This document shows positions 45,346 through 58,400 of a stretch of DNA of 64,000 bases, in pieces. Each line of letters opens with the position of its first letter. Within the stretch, counting starts at the first letter, position 1. The notes below the pieces were generated by a model. It ran no database searches and had not been told where the DNA came from. It saw only the letters and a program-made list of their open reading frames with translations. Both the position numbers and the translations under genes were made by a program. Source of the stretch: Aquila chrysaetos chrysaetos (lineage: Eukaryota > Chordata > Aves > Accipitriformes > Accipitridae); NCBI RefSeq assembly GCF_900496995.4, contig NC_044012.1:27169606-27233605 (forward strand), in the 5' to 3' direction.

Positions 45346-47714
45346 CATGTGTGAATGGATCATTGTGGTTGGGGTGGGGAGGGTGGGGGGGGTGGGGGAG
45401 GGCGGCTGGAAATGGCCATGTGGCCCACCCCTGTGTGGGTGGCCGGGGCTGGTGGTGGGGTCTTTGGCAAGTAAATGCTCTTGCGGAAGAAGCCAGCACA
45501 TGTGGGGCTGCGCTGGTGCTCAACATACCAACAGCAGAGGTCAACCACAGTAAGGTGTCATGTCCTGGCAGAAAGTGCCCAGTCTCCTGCATGGTGTAGG
45601 AAGAGGCAGCTGCAAACATGCAGAGCCAGAAATAACCCTGGAAAAGTGTGCGTCATGCTGGCTGGCTGGTAACCAGCCTCCCCACCAACCCCAAGATGGA
45701 AGCTGCACAGCACTAGTAAAGGTATGTGTTTGTTTAGTTATTTATTTAAATTATACTCATCTTTTTTAGTGAGTCACAGGATGTCAGGAGGGGCAGGATA
45801 GCTTCTATTTTTTTCAAGTTTTTCTCATTGCTTGTGATTTTATACCACACTGTTTACATTTTATACTGGGCTTCCCAGTAAAAGAGAGATGTGGACGTAT
45901 TGGAGAGTGTCCAGCGAAGGGCCACAAGGCAATAGCAGCTTTTCATAGGGGCAACTTTGGGGCCACTGCTCTCTTCTATGGACCAAGAACCACATTTCAT
46001 CCTTCTACCTTCCACTGTTTCAGTGGAAAAGGAAACCTTGCTTCAGCTGCCAGGCCGTGGCCTGCTTTGAGGATAAAGCTGCTCTTTTTATTCTGTTCTC
46101 ATTTTCATTTCTCTCTCTGGAATTTTTACTCTTAGACAAGGGACATTATATCTTAATTAGAATGTTATTTGGCTTGCCTTAAGTAGGTTTGGTTGAATTC
46201 CACAACTGCCTCTAGCCTTTGAAATGGGGTCAAGCCAGCAGGAGATGAATCCAGGTACTTTTTCAACTTTTTTCTTTTTTTTAATAATAAAGCATTACAG
46301 TCCTTGGCATGGTGGCTCTAGTTTAAAAGGAAGACAAGCGTATGGGTCAAGTGTGTCATTTTAATGACCGCAGCGATTCAAGCTAGGTAATGGAAAAAGG
46401 AAAAATCAAGTTACATTAGAAGGGGGGATCATCAAGAAGCTATTTCATTTCTAAGTGACTAACACAAACAGTTATCAAATTTATTCCCAGCAACCACTTT
46501 TGAACCAGAGGAATTTTAAACCCTAACAGATTTGAAAGAACTGTATCTCATTAGTACCAACCTTGACAGAGGGTACAAGAGAAAATGGAAGGCTGACAAA
46601 GCCTTAGAGAGGCTGTGTTCCTTAATGTTCTGCTGTGTGCCAACAAGCACAGGGCAGGATAATGGTATGGGATTGGGATTGGGCTGACAGCTCCCGACAA
46701 CTCAAAAACACCTCTTAGCCTTCCTAGTTTACCAGACTTTTTGGTAGCAGAGGGGAACATGCCACACAGTGCAAGTCATTTTTCTGACATGACTCTGGTC
46801 TAATATTAGCGGGGGTAAGTGCACTGCTACTGTGAGATGCATTAATGACGTTGACAGAACTGAATCTGCTGTCTATGCAGGCATGGGAGACAATGTCCCT
46901 AAGTACCAGGGGTTTATATTCTGGGAGTAGGCACTAAATTTGTAGATTTAATGGGTCATGTTCATCCTGCCATTATGTACAATCACGGTTACACACCCTC
47001 TGACTACCAAACAGTCAATGTTTGTGCTGATGCTCCTGTCACTCTGCATGCATGCTGCCATCATCCCTCCTGCCAAGATCTGACCAGAAGAACCATCAGC
47101 ACCAAATTAAATCCTAGCAAAACACCATCACCCATCAAAAAATTGGATATTTGAAAGAGACAGGGCAACAACCCCCAGAAAAGCAGCTGTAGGAGAGTCA
47201 AAACATGACAGGAGCAGTTGAGACAAAGCAGCAAGAAATGAAAATCAAAGACATGTCAAAGAAAACCCCACAAGTCATCAATAGGAAAAGATTTTCCATT
47301 TAATACTAGACTCTCTCAGGATTGAGATGCAGGCTTTTTATGCAATTACATCCAATGTTAAAATTGGTAATACATAATTTACAAAGATTAACATCAAAAC
47401 AATGATCTATTTAGATATGCTTTGTAAAAAGGAAATATATTAGCAGCATTTATTTTCAGCAATCACACAGCCTACACCCATGCAGACTAAGAGTTCATAT
47501 CTATTTGCAATAATGTAGTGCTTCCTGGTCTTAAAACAGCGATCCTGGTGACACACTGGTCTTTTCATTATTATAAAATAACCAAAAAATAAAAAAAGTC
47601 ATTAATTTCTACACCAGTAAGAAAAACAATTCTTTGCACTTACCTAACATTTGATTGTCTAAAAAACATTTTGTTTAGTCTTTCAACAAAAGAAAGATAA
47701 AATGACAGAGCTAG
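45346..47714. other. RUSC1-ASH1L convergent intergenic region
   Basis: About 2.4 kb between two convergent genes. It begins with a G/T-rich patch (45365-45415) and then turns AT-rich. A CR1 fragment lies at 45884-45932. Minus-strand AATAAA hexamers near 45740 and 46086 could be distal ASH1L poly(A) sites, so part of this stretch may be ASH1L 3'UTR. No protein-coding exon is recognised. Confidence 0.5.
45884..45932 (+). mobile_element. CR1 LINE fragment
   Basis: GAGATGTGGACGTATTGGAG followed by GTCCAGCGAAGGGCCACAAGGC matches the conserved 3' part of avian CR1 (GATGTGGACCTGTTGGAGC..GTCCAGAGGAGGGCCACAAAG). Only about 50 bp are recognisable; the flanks are too decayed to assign. Confidence 0.6.
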
Positions 47715-49493
47715 TGTCTCGCTTCTGTATGCACTTTATTTTTTAAAAACTTTTTAGTGTTTAACACCATTTGAGACAATGATTTCTGTTTTAAACTAAA
47801 TGAGACAACTCAAGATTTTGGACATGCGATATTCCTACTACACGCATGAGTATTTTATACTCAGGGTTCCTGGTACTGTACAGTGCTTCTCTACAGTAAG
47901 AAAATATTCCAAACTATTTTCTTATTTCTTTTTTTTTTTTTTTAATAAAATATTTTTTCTCAAAGGGTTTTTTCCTTTCTTTTTTTTTTTTCTTTTTAAA
48001 TCAACACATAAAAGTTAATGGAATGAGTCATGTTCCACTAAGAGTAAAATAATTATAATAATAACAAGAATGTACATTAGGACAAGCTTGGTCCATTAAA
48101 AAGGAACATGTAACTACTGTATTGCTTTACATCCACGCAGCAGATATATACAACTTGGCACATTAAAAACTGGTTTTCTTATAAGAACATCTAAAACAGG
48201 ACTGTATATGCATATGTACGTCTGAAAGACAAAAAAGCAAAGCCATTTTAAAGGGGCAGCGTATGCTGACCACCCCCTCCCTTTGCCACAGCCTGGCCCT
48301 GGCCCAGAGACAGGCAACAGCTTCGTGGCTCTGCACACCTGGAAAGTTGTTGGGTGCAGTACAGGGAGTCCTGCTGCAGCACTGGTTTGTGGTATGTTAC
48401 GGCAATTGCAGTTTCATGCAGTGAGAAATCAGTGCCTCGGCTGTTGCTTTCGGGAATAATACTTTTCGTCAGGGCAGAGAGAGAGGGCGGTGTGAGATAC
48501 ACTGTCTCTTAATTTAAGAGACAGACATTTTAAGCTGTACAACCAGAACACAAGAATAGTGTTAGCAGTTGATATATTCTACAGTTCACAACAAATACTC
48601 GCTCTGAATACTGCTTGACGGTTCATGTAGTGAAGTTTCCTTTTTTTTTGTTCTTTTTCTTTTAACAGATTTTAATTTGCACAACACACTAGACACACAA
48701 GAACCACAGCTTATCAAAAAAACCAACAGCAATGGTGTTGTCAGGATTTGACTTGCTTTATAAAATTTCTCTGCAGAAAAAAGTGAAAAAAATCACACCC
48801 CACCCCCTCCCCCCTCTATGATGCAGAACAAGTGCCTCAACCATCCAACTCCTGCTTTGCTCCAAGGTGACTTTGGAAGTTTCTCCTTGTCACAGACCAA
48901 AGGTACATGTGTGCACTGGCCATTCCACGGTGAACCTTTCGCACGTTTGGGTGCGTTTCTTCTTGGAACTTGTGCAAATCAGAGGCCACAACTTTAGGGC
49001 AGCCTTTAATTTTAAGCCACTGGGCCTTAACCCTCCCATCTGGATTTCATTCACTGGCATGGGCCATGGCGGTGCCAACAGTATCTTGTACAATCACAGG
49101 TTAATTGGTGAATATGGGGAATATTCTCATCAGAGTCAGTCAGTTGTTATCCTTCTTACCTCCCTGTTTTTATGGTTTTTATTTTTTTTTCCTCTGAGTG
49201 GGAATATCAAGCAAAAATAAATTAAATTTGACCATCCTGGACAATAACCACGAGATTTTTCTCAGTACCTAACATCAATACAAGGCACGCCCAACAACAC
49301 ACACACCATAAGAGCACTGCAGAGCAGGGCAGGGCAACCTGCCAACCCAGACATCTAAGTGCTAACTGTTTGTATATTTGTCAGTTTTCTGCTGCCCTCT
49401 TTTCCTTGGCTGGTGCAGAGGAAGTTGGGCTCCTGCCCTCAGTCCTCAGCAGACCTTGTAGCAGACTCCAGATCACAGCTTCCTCTCGTGGCA
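47715..49493 (-). other. ASH1L 3'UTR
   Basis: AT-rich stretch after the ASH1L stop codon, with a minus-strand AATAAA at 47740-47735 as a likely 3' end. It holds T-runs at 47928-47943 and 47977-47990 (A-runs in the mRNA). The true end may lie further left. No other gene is recognised; short open frames here lack any family features. Confidence 0.5.
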
Positions 49494-52400
49494 TCACTTC
49501 CTGAAGCTGCTCTCCGGGATGGTCAGAGTGCGCCGCCTCAGTTTTCTTCCTGATCCTTCCTCCAGCAAGTAAGTGACATCAATAGCTGCAACAGACCACA
49601 GGCTTTTGGTAAAAGAAGGTGATACCAGTAACAGTTTTCCTATTTTCCTATTCACGGTTCTTTCAAGGATGTTTCCATCCACAGTGATATTCAAAACTCC
49701 ACTGGACAAGGTGCTGAACAACCTGATTTAAGTTTGAAGTTGGCCCTGCTTTGAGTCATGTTTGGATCGGACGACCTCCAAAGATCCTTCCAACCTAAAT
49801 TATTCTATGAGTCCATGATTATTTTGCATTAACTCCCAGAACACAAAAGAGACTGGACAGAGCTCATCGTAGGCTTTAAATTAAAAACAGAGACATACTT
49901 AACCAGTGCAACCACTGCACCCTTATTCTACAAGTTAGACAATACCTAAGGAAGTTACTTAGAACCCAATGGAAAGCTTATTAAAGGTCAAAAGAGGCTT
50001 TCCAAATTCTCTTCAGTCTTTCTTTGCATGTCAAGTTTCTCAGTTGTAAACACAGAATAATGGGGGGAATTGGTCTTAAGAAAGTTTTTGTGGTTACTAA
50101 AATATTATATAAAACACAGTGTCAGTCATAAGAAATTTCATTTGGATTTAGTGGAAATTGCTACTGTTGCAAAACAAAACATTGCTGTAAAGAAAATTAA
50201 TTATTAATAACGTCCACTAGCAGTAAATTCAGACAAAAATGTTTATTTTATCAACACAGTCTGCAGCAAACTGAAAACAAACCTGTAGAAGAAATGCTAT
50301 TGTGTAATCATAGCATAAAATCTCACCATTTTTCCCTGGGATTTTCTCTAAGAGGTTTAGCAGGATTTGATTAAGTCTCTCTCTCTGAATATGCCGCCTT
50401 TCCTCTGGAGTGCACAGCTGCCTTGTGTTGGAATTGCTTTCTTCCACCTTTTTATCAGTTTCACAGGTCTCACTAGAGACTGCCTCTTTTTCTGGCTCCT
50501 CTAGGCTAGGCATCTCACGTGAAGTTTGATCTTGATTTCCTAATACATCCTCAATAAGTGGAAGAGAATCTTCTTCTTGGTTTAAGTCTTTTATCTGTGG
50601 TTTTGAGCGATCTGTTTTCCAGGACGATCTAGCAGGAAAAGAAGGGTTTAAAAACCACAATTTTTGAGACACTCGTCTGAAAGGCCAATTACTAGTGAGT
50701 CAAGGACTCCTCAGTAGGTAGGGGGCTTTCTGGAATCTCAGTCATTTGACTTAATGCATGTGTTCAAACCCACCAGTTACTATCTACGGGAGGCTGTGTT
50801 CCTATAACCTTGTTTGCATAATATCAAATGCAGTCTTTTAAAAACAAATTGCTTTTTAATTTCAATTTGTAAAGGTTTTTATCTTCCAAAATAGTTGAGC
50901 TTGGCACTTACTGATGTTTTTCTGCAATAATCATGGCTCTTGATGGGTATTTTTAGTCTCTAACAGAACAGAGAGAGTGCATTGGCCCTGGCTCTTATTA
51001 CAGTGCAAACATGGGCAGCGTGTTCAGGGATCTGATCTCCCTTTGTGCAGGAAGGCTGGATGCTCTTGTCCTGGGCTCTGCCATCTCCCACATTCTGTTG
51101 CCTTTGCTAACTTTCAAAATGGCTTCTGTACTCTTCCTTATGTATATTATTAAGGAACACTGAGGCTGCTTCTATATTCTATCCCTCCTCACTTGTTCCC
51201 TTTTCTGTCTTTGAAAGTTTAGAGGATTGCTTTAAATAATTTAAACTTCTTATTTCCATAGCACCCAGGGGAAATGGGTAGCAAAAACAGCGGGCACTTG
51301 ACAAACAAACAGGATTATACCATCTCTTCTCAACGAACAATCTGGTAGGTAAGACTCACCTGCCTCCATTTCTCTTGTAGTTGTCTGGTACATAATGAGG
51401 CTATAACAACAATAAAGATTATGGTTAATACCAAATAAAATTCACAGTGGAAGAAAGTGCTCGTCTATCAAATATTCTCTAAGTACCAATACAGGACTTG
51501 CCTATCTGACACTTTGGAAATGCCAGTGCACGGCTGGCATATCTCACACATCAGACAAATTCAAAGGAGAAGGCATAATCATGTAATAAGGATAAATTAA
51601 ATCCAGACTTATTATGTGATTCTTCGTATCTTCTAAATAAATTTCAAGCCACAGACCATCATGATAAAAATAATCTTTGCTTTCTGCACAGCAGAAGTTT
51701 GGAACCATCTCTAAACTCACTACAAAAATCTCTCTGCTTCCAGGAAGAAAAGCGCTTACTTGCAAAATATCTGCCAGATCTGATACCCCTGTGCTCAGAG
51801 ACAAAGTAGTCCTGTGTAGGAGGACGTGCACAATGAAGAGTTGCTACTTCCATGGAATAGGGGAAAATGAGACAGTGAAATGAACAGATATTCAGATGGA
51901 GGATGTTAAGGAAGACTGTACTTCATGATTTTGCTGCCTATCTGTCTGCTGTTTTTTTTGATAAGACATCTATTTTCAGTGATAATTATATATATATATA
52001 AAGTAAGCAGTATGTCATTTGATAGAGCAGGGAAATGGAAATAGGAAAATACTGCTTTTCTGTATTGGGAATCACTGTTCAAAGGTACTGCTGGAAACCA
52101 TTTTTTAAGCAAGTTTATTAATACATGGAGTAATTATACCAAAGGAAAGAAAGCCTGACACAGACAGGCTAACAAACTCACACTGGACTATATGTTGTTT
52201 GATTCTCTAAAACACTGCAGAATTGTGACCAGAAAGTGAGTTTTAAGATTTCCTTCACTCAGGAGTGGCTTAAATGAAATTAGCATCTAGAGTTCAGTCA
52301 GAAACCACAGTCTCTAAACTTATACATCACCATTTGTTCAACATCTGTTTGCCTTTGAACTGCATATTCTCTGTCTACAGTCAATTTCTCTTTCCAAGCT

Positions 52401-55400
52401 TTCTTTCTAGCCAGCTTTTAATCCAGACTGTGTATGCCTATGTGTCAGCTTCCTTCAGTTTACCAAGCTTCATTCATAAGCAGAAAGCCAGGGGCATTCA
52501 AAATATACGTCCAGTCTTTTAGTAAAAAGTAAGAAAGCTAAGAGGAGAAACACTTACAGAAAAGTCTCTCTTGGGCGTGAGTTTCTTGGGGAAGTGGTCA
52601 AAGGCATAGGGCTTGGTGCAGACAGGATAACGATTCCGGTGGATCTTGTAGAAGAGATGAGCTGATTTATCAAGGCGGTAATCGCAAATATATACATCTT
52701 GCTCCTTCACGCCTTTTGGCCTCCCTGCGGTTTCAAAACAAAGCACACAGGAAAAAAAGTTAATCAGATTCAAGAGGAAACACATGGTATACCAGAACAA
52801 GAACAAGCCATACACAGTGTCAGAGAAGTAGGGGGCTGTCAGAACTGTTAGGTGGGATGGCAAGCATTCTTGTTTGTTCTCCTTGATTCATAATCATAAT
52901 AGCAGACACATTGCTAGTTCAATTTAAGAGGAAAACCTGTATACTCTAATCAAATAGTACCCAAACTTTTGCAAAAACTATTATCAACTGCCATCACTTT
53001 CTCTTCCCGGCCCACCACAATCCCACCTTGCTGCTGTCTCTTCAGTACTGGCCCCCTTAGAACAGATATCACTGTCCCAGTGCTAAAGCAATAATGCTTC
53101 CTCAGCTCTGATACCCTGTAAACATTGGCTACGGCCTTTTTACAGCAGTAACTATTTTAGCATACTTCCCAAATTATTAGAAAGGTATATTATATTTAAT
53201 TTCTCATCCCGTTAAGTTTCCTTACCTTTGCAGTAGGTGTATAGGTCAAGAACACAGCATGTTCCCACCACAGCCTCTAAGGGGATAATTTCATACAACG
53301 GCACCCGGAAGAGCTCATTGTGATAAAACTTTCGAGAGGGGGAATGATGTGTTTCATGTGGACGGAAATAATGATGACCAAATGCAAACCGCTCCTCTCT
53401 GTTTGAAGGTGTAAAGGTAAGAGAAAGAGAGAAACAGAAGGGAAAAAAAGACTATTTCTGTAAGCCCATGATACAACTTAATGCCCTCCACTTAATTTTG
53501 AATTATCTATCTTGCACTTTTGCAATGACTGATGAAAAGCGAAGTCACATGAATATTACATATTCAACTTTATCGCCTTCAGTAAGTGGAAATACTCCTA
53601 GTGTGATTCTTATGAACATGGCAGACTTACTGTGCTGCTATCATTGGAGCATATGCATTTAATCACGTTACAGTGGCTTAGCAAGTCAGTTATTGTTAGC
53701 TGAGCCAATTCAGCTGTCAGCGTGTATTCTCAGCCTATTCCAACAGTGAGGAAAGTAAATCAACTTCTGTCTCTCATCCGTTGCTTAAACCTCCAGCCTT
53801 ACATGTTTTCACTTTGCAGTTGTGGAGCACAAGCAGAGACAAGTGGGAAATCATCAAGTCTTTGTAACTGAGCCGTGTTCAGTTCTGCATTTTTAAGCTA
53901 CGACAAGACTTCCACAAAATTACTGTGTTTTGACAGGTAGGTATATGGAATGTCTCAAATTCAAAAGATGCCTTGAACATACTTCTCATTTTTCCAGAGT
54001 TTTTCAATGCGGAAAATATCGAGTTTCTCCCTGTTGATGTGGGACAGCAGCCGATACGACTGCCGGACAGGGTGTCCATCTGGAGTTCTACGGCTGTCTC
54101 TCATCAGGTAAACACAATCACCTGGCAAGAGGCACAAAATATACACCTGTAAAGAACTTTTCATGAGTCCAGCACACCAAAAATAGAGGAGTAAATGGTT
54201 TCATTAAAACTAACATGACAAAGCTACCTAATGTTGAATTGTAAAGAGCGATGCAAAACCAATGCAGAACCGGCAAAAGGAGGAAAGGTTACCTTGATCA
54301 TTTTCACAAAAGCTTTATAGCAAGAACTAAACGTAACTTCAATTGTATGCCCAGACTGAAAATACTAACATGTACTGAATCAAGATAAATTATGACAGAC
54401 CGCAGGATGTGTAACAAAATAAGTTTTGATTAGGAAAATGTGTCGAAATTAGTGATAGCTCCAATGTTTAAAGAATAAATCTAAGCTTTAAGAGAGAAGA
54501 CACTTAGATTATTATTAAGAAAATAAATCATTCACTGAGAAGCCCCAAGCCTTTGATTATTCCAGCAGAACTCAAATAAGATGCATAGCTCAGGAAAGGT
54601 AAGCAGAACTCAAAAAGGGCTGAACAAAATGATACCCCTGGCAACTAAAAAAGTCTTTCGCAAGTGCAACCCCTAAACAGGTCCCTAAACTTCTATTTAT
54701 TCATTTTGTCCCATGAGTGAATTAACTCTTTAATTTCTGTGCTCTGACCTGTGAAATGGCATTAAACTGGGCCACCCCCCAGACTTGACTCCCATTCTTA
54801 CTTGTACACTGCACCTTTCTTTGTGGCCATGACTATCATTCGATAGGGTGAAAATACACTGCTCCATTCAAAAAGACTTTCTCCTTTAGGGAAAAAGCTT
54901 TAATCAATAATGTTCACAAAGAACCTGAAGACTCTCACAGGGAGAACTTTTGGGAAACTAAAAGTATTACTGAAAATATAATTGGATTTAGTATATAGTA
55001 TTTAAAAATCAATTCCACCTTTTCTGTTATTTATTGCACAGTGAACAAAAAACTGGGAGGTCCCAAGTCATAAAAAAATTAAGAAAAACTACCCTGGGTA
55101 AGATCAAAGGTCATATAGCATAGTATTCTAGCTAGAAAATTGGGCAGTAGCTGATGCTTAGGAGGAAGAAGCATAGGAATAAGGCATGCATAGGAAAAGC
55201 CTTCCCTTCAGGTTTCCTTTAATCTCTGTTTTACAGACTTTTAAAGCTAAAGGCTATAGCTGGACCACTGTGCATAAATAGGCAGGGATTAATCCTTCCT
55301 CCAAGAATTTGTCTTATCTTTTTGGAACCACTTATACTCTTGACCTCTCCAACTTCCTGTTGCAATGCTTCCCATAGTTTAGTTACGTTTTTGTAAAAAA

Positions 55401-58400
55401 ATACTTCCTATTGTTTAGTATGTTGCCTGCTAATTTCAGTGTTTATTCCCTAATTTCTACATTGTTGCACTTTCCTATGCCACTCATTTCATAGACCTTT
55501 ATCATATCACCCTTCAAATCATCTGCGTAGACTTTGTTCACAGCAAAGATGTTTCATATCTGATTAACCTTGTCATCGTGCTTGTTTTTACAAGTAGTAA
55601 GGTACTCTTTCTGAGATGGGATGACAGGAACAGTACACAGCATGCAAGACAGACACACCGTAAGACTACAGAATGGCACAATTACTTTTTCTGTTTTGTT
55701 CATAATAATTTCTGATACTCAGTCTACCTTTTTGACTCATGCCGAACATTTCTCTTATGTTTCCATTAAATTGCAACGACTCCTGGATTTTCTTTCCCCT
55801 AAGTACATACTTGTTTTTGTGTATGTGCAGTTATGTCTATTTTCCTTCCATGTACATTACTATTATTTAATTAGCAGGTTCTGTCTCTGTTATTTCCACA
55901 GCTTAGTAAAAAGATGCTAGAGAACCACCAAGTACAACGTGGCCCCAGGTTCATGAACACCTCAGTTTTGTTCTCCCTTAGCTTATAACCAAACTTAAGA
56001 TTAAGGTGAAGGACATGTAATTACGTTTTCATAAATATGATCTCATTTATCAATCTTGTATAAGTTTAAAAGATGATCTTAAGGACTCCTCATATGCAAA
56101 AATCGCTTTAAGGTTTATGTAGTCGCCTGTCACTCTAACAGTGGAGTACAATACACTGGACTATTAAAAAAATGCTGATTTAAAACAGAGATGACATGGG
56201 CCATATGGGCACTGACATCTGCCTACAACCATGAAGCCAGCTTTTAAACCTTCTGATACACCAGGATCCCTATTAAACAAACAGAAGCTGTAGCTGTAGG
56301 AAGGAGAGATAGAGTTTTATTCTAGCTTGATTAAGTAAAAAACTGGACTGAAGACAGAATGACATAGGCTTGCATATAAGCTAGCAGAGTGCAAGCTCTT
56401 CAAGGACTCAGCTTGTATTTGCTGGTGATAAGCCTGTACTCACCCATTGTATTAGCTCTTCTTACTATCTGAGCTATAGCTGGGATAACATCATCTTCAT
56501 TTTACTAAGTTAAGGATTACTTTTAAGCAACCCACCTCCCTAATTTCTGTAAAAGACTCATAGAGAAAAAAAAGTAAGGTACATGCTGAGACCAGCTGCT
56601 GGCCCCAAGCAGAATGTAAATAAAACCACCTATTTTTGGCTGTTATTTTACATTTGCTACTTTCAACTCTTCTTCCCTACCTCTTCAGTGAGAATAAAGC
56701 AACTCTAGTACTTACTGTACCTGACTAAAAAAGGAGTATTCAGAAAGAAATGTACACCAATACTCTCTTGCCCTAAAGATCAGGAAGCTTGATTTCAAGT
56801 TTATCCAGGCATTACTGACTACTGAAATAGCTACCCCTCTGTCTCGAAAAGGGAGTTTATAGTTCTGTGTTTCCACAGAAGAGATGCAGCTGCTATTGCT
56901 GGTGCATCAGCAATAATGACATATGACAGTTTCTGGCTATGTGGGTTTTCTGAGATCCATTTTGACTTCTGTTTATCAACTCACATGTGAGGCAGAACTC
57001 CTTGTTCACTCTGCAGGATGTTACGGACCAACTGATCAAATCTATTTGCATAATCTCCTGTTTTTACATGTTAGGTAATTTTTGCAGAGGAAGCATGTCT
57101 GTAGTATATAACTCAAAAACCTTAAGTAAAATTGTCAAGAAATTAAAAAACTAAGTCCTCTAACCAGAGACTGAGGGACCCTGACTTATTTAGAGGGATT
57201 TGATCACAGTAAAGTGTGTGCACTGACGCGGAAGCTTTTCAGCCTTGTTCCTCAAAAACATGAGTTCTCAAGCATAGAACTGGAAGACAAACCAATTCAA
57301 TGTACAGACACAACTCCTCAGCAGGGAGGGTGGACTAAGTTACAAATGGTCTCAAAAGCACTTCTAGCCTTTATCGCAAGATCAGCCTCTTTCTAATACA
57401 CAACACATAGGAAAAACGCAAGTCTAGGCATATAGTGACTGGAGGGCTGAAGGTGACTATGGTCTCTTTTGCCTTGGAATCTGTAAATTACATGACCTTT
57501 TAGAAACCAGAGGGAGTATGTATTGGGTTTGCGTGGCAAGGTTTTGGTAGTGGGGGGGGGCCTACAGGGGTGGCTTCAGTGAGAAGCTGCTAGAAGCTTC
57601 CCCTGTGTCTGACAGAGCCAATGCCAGCTGGCTCCAAGATGGACCTGCTGCTGGCCAAGGCTGAGCCCATCAGCAACGGTGGTAGCACCTCTGGGATAAC
57701 AGATTTAAGAAGGGAAACCTGCAGTGGGGCAGGAGATTGAAATGTGAGAGAAATCCCTATGCAAATACCGAGGTCAGCGAAGGAGGGGGAGGAGGTGCTG
57801 CAGGCACCAGAGCAGAGATTCCCCTGCAGCCTGTGGTGAAGACCATGGTGAGGCAGGCTGTCCCCCTGCAGCCCATGGAGATCCATGGTGGAGCAGATAT
57901 CCACCTGCAGCCCGAGGAGGACCCCACGCCAGAGCAGGGGGATGCCTGAAGGAAGCTGTGACCCCGTGGGAACCCCATGCTGGAGCAGGCTCCTGGCAGG
58001 ACCTGTGGCCCCGCAGAGGACCCACGCAGGAGCAGTCTGTGTCTGAAGGACTGCAGCCCGTGGAAGGGGCCCATGCTGGAGCAGTTCATGAAGAACAGCC
58101 CGTGGAAAGGACCCATGTTGGAGAAGTTCGTGAAGGACTGTCTCCTGTGGAAGGGACCCCACACTGGAGCAGGGGAAGAGTGTGAGGAATCCTGCCCCTG
58201 AGGAGGAAGGAGTGGCACAGACAACATGTGATGAACTGATTCCAACCCCCATTCCCCATCCCCATGCACTGCTGGGGAGGTAGGTAGAGAATTTGGGAGT
58301 GAAGCTGTGCCTGGGAAGAAGGGAGGGGTGGGGGGAAGGTGTTTTAAGATTTGGTTTTACTTCTCATTCCCCTACTCTGGTTTGATTGGTAATACATTAA

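Noticed and set aside
49494-49721. 75-codon minus frame as a separate small protein
   Set aside because: Only the part from 49585 leftward is the last ASH1L exon; the rest is intron and CR1 sequence.
57590-58269. 220- and 170-codon minus frames in an ASH1L intron
   Set aside because: They lie wholly inside the solo LTR and arise from its internal repeat; they are not genes.
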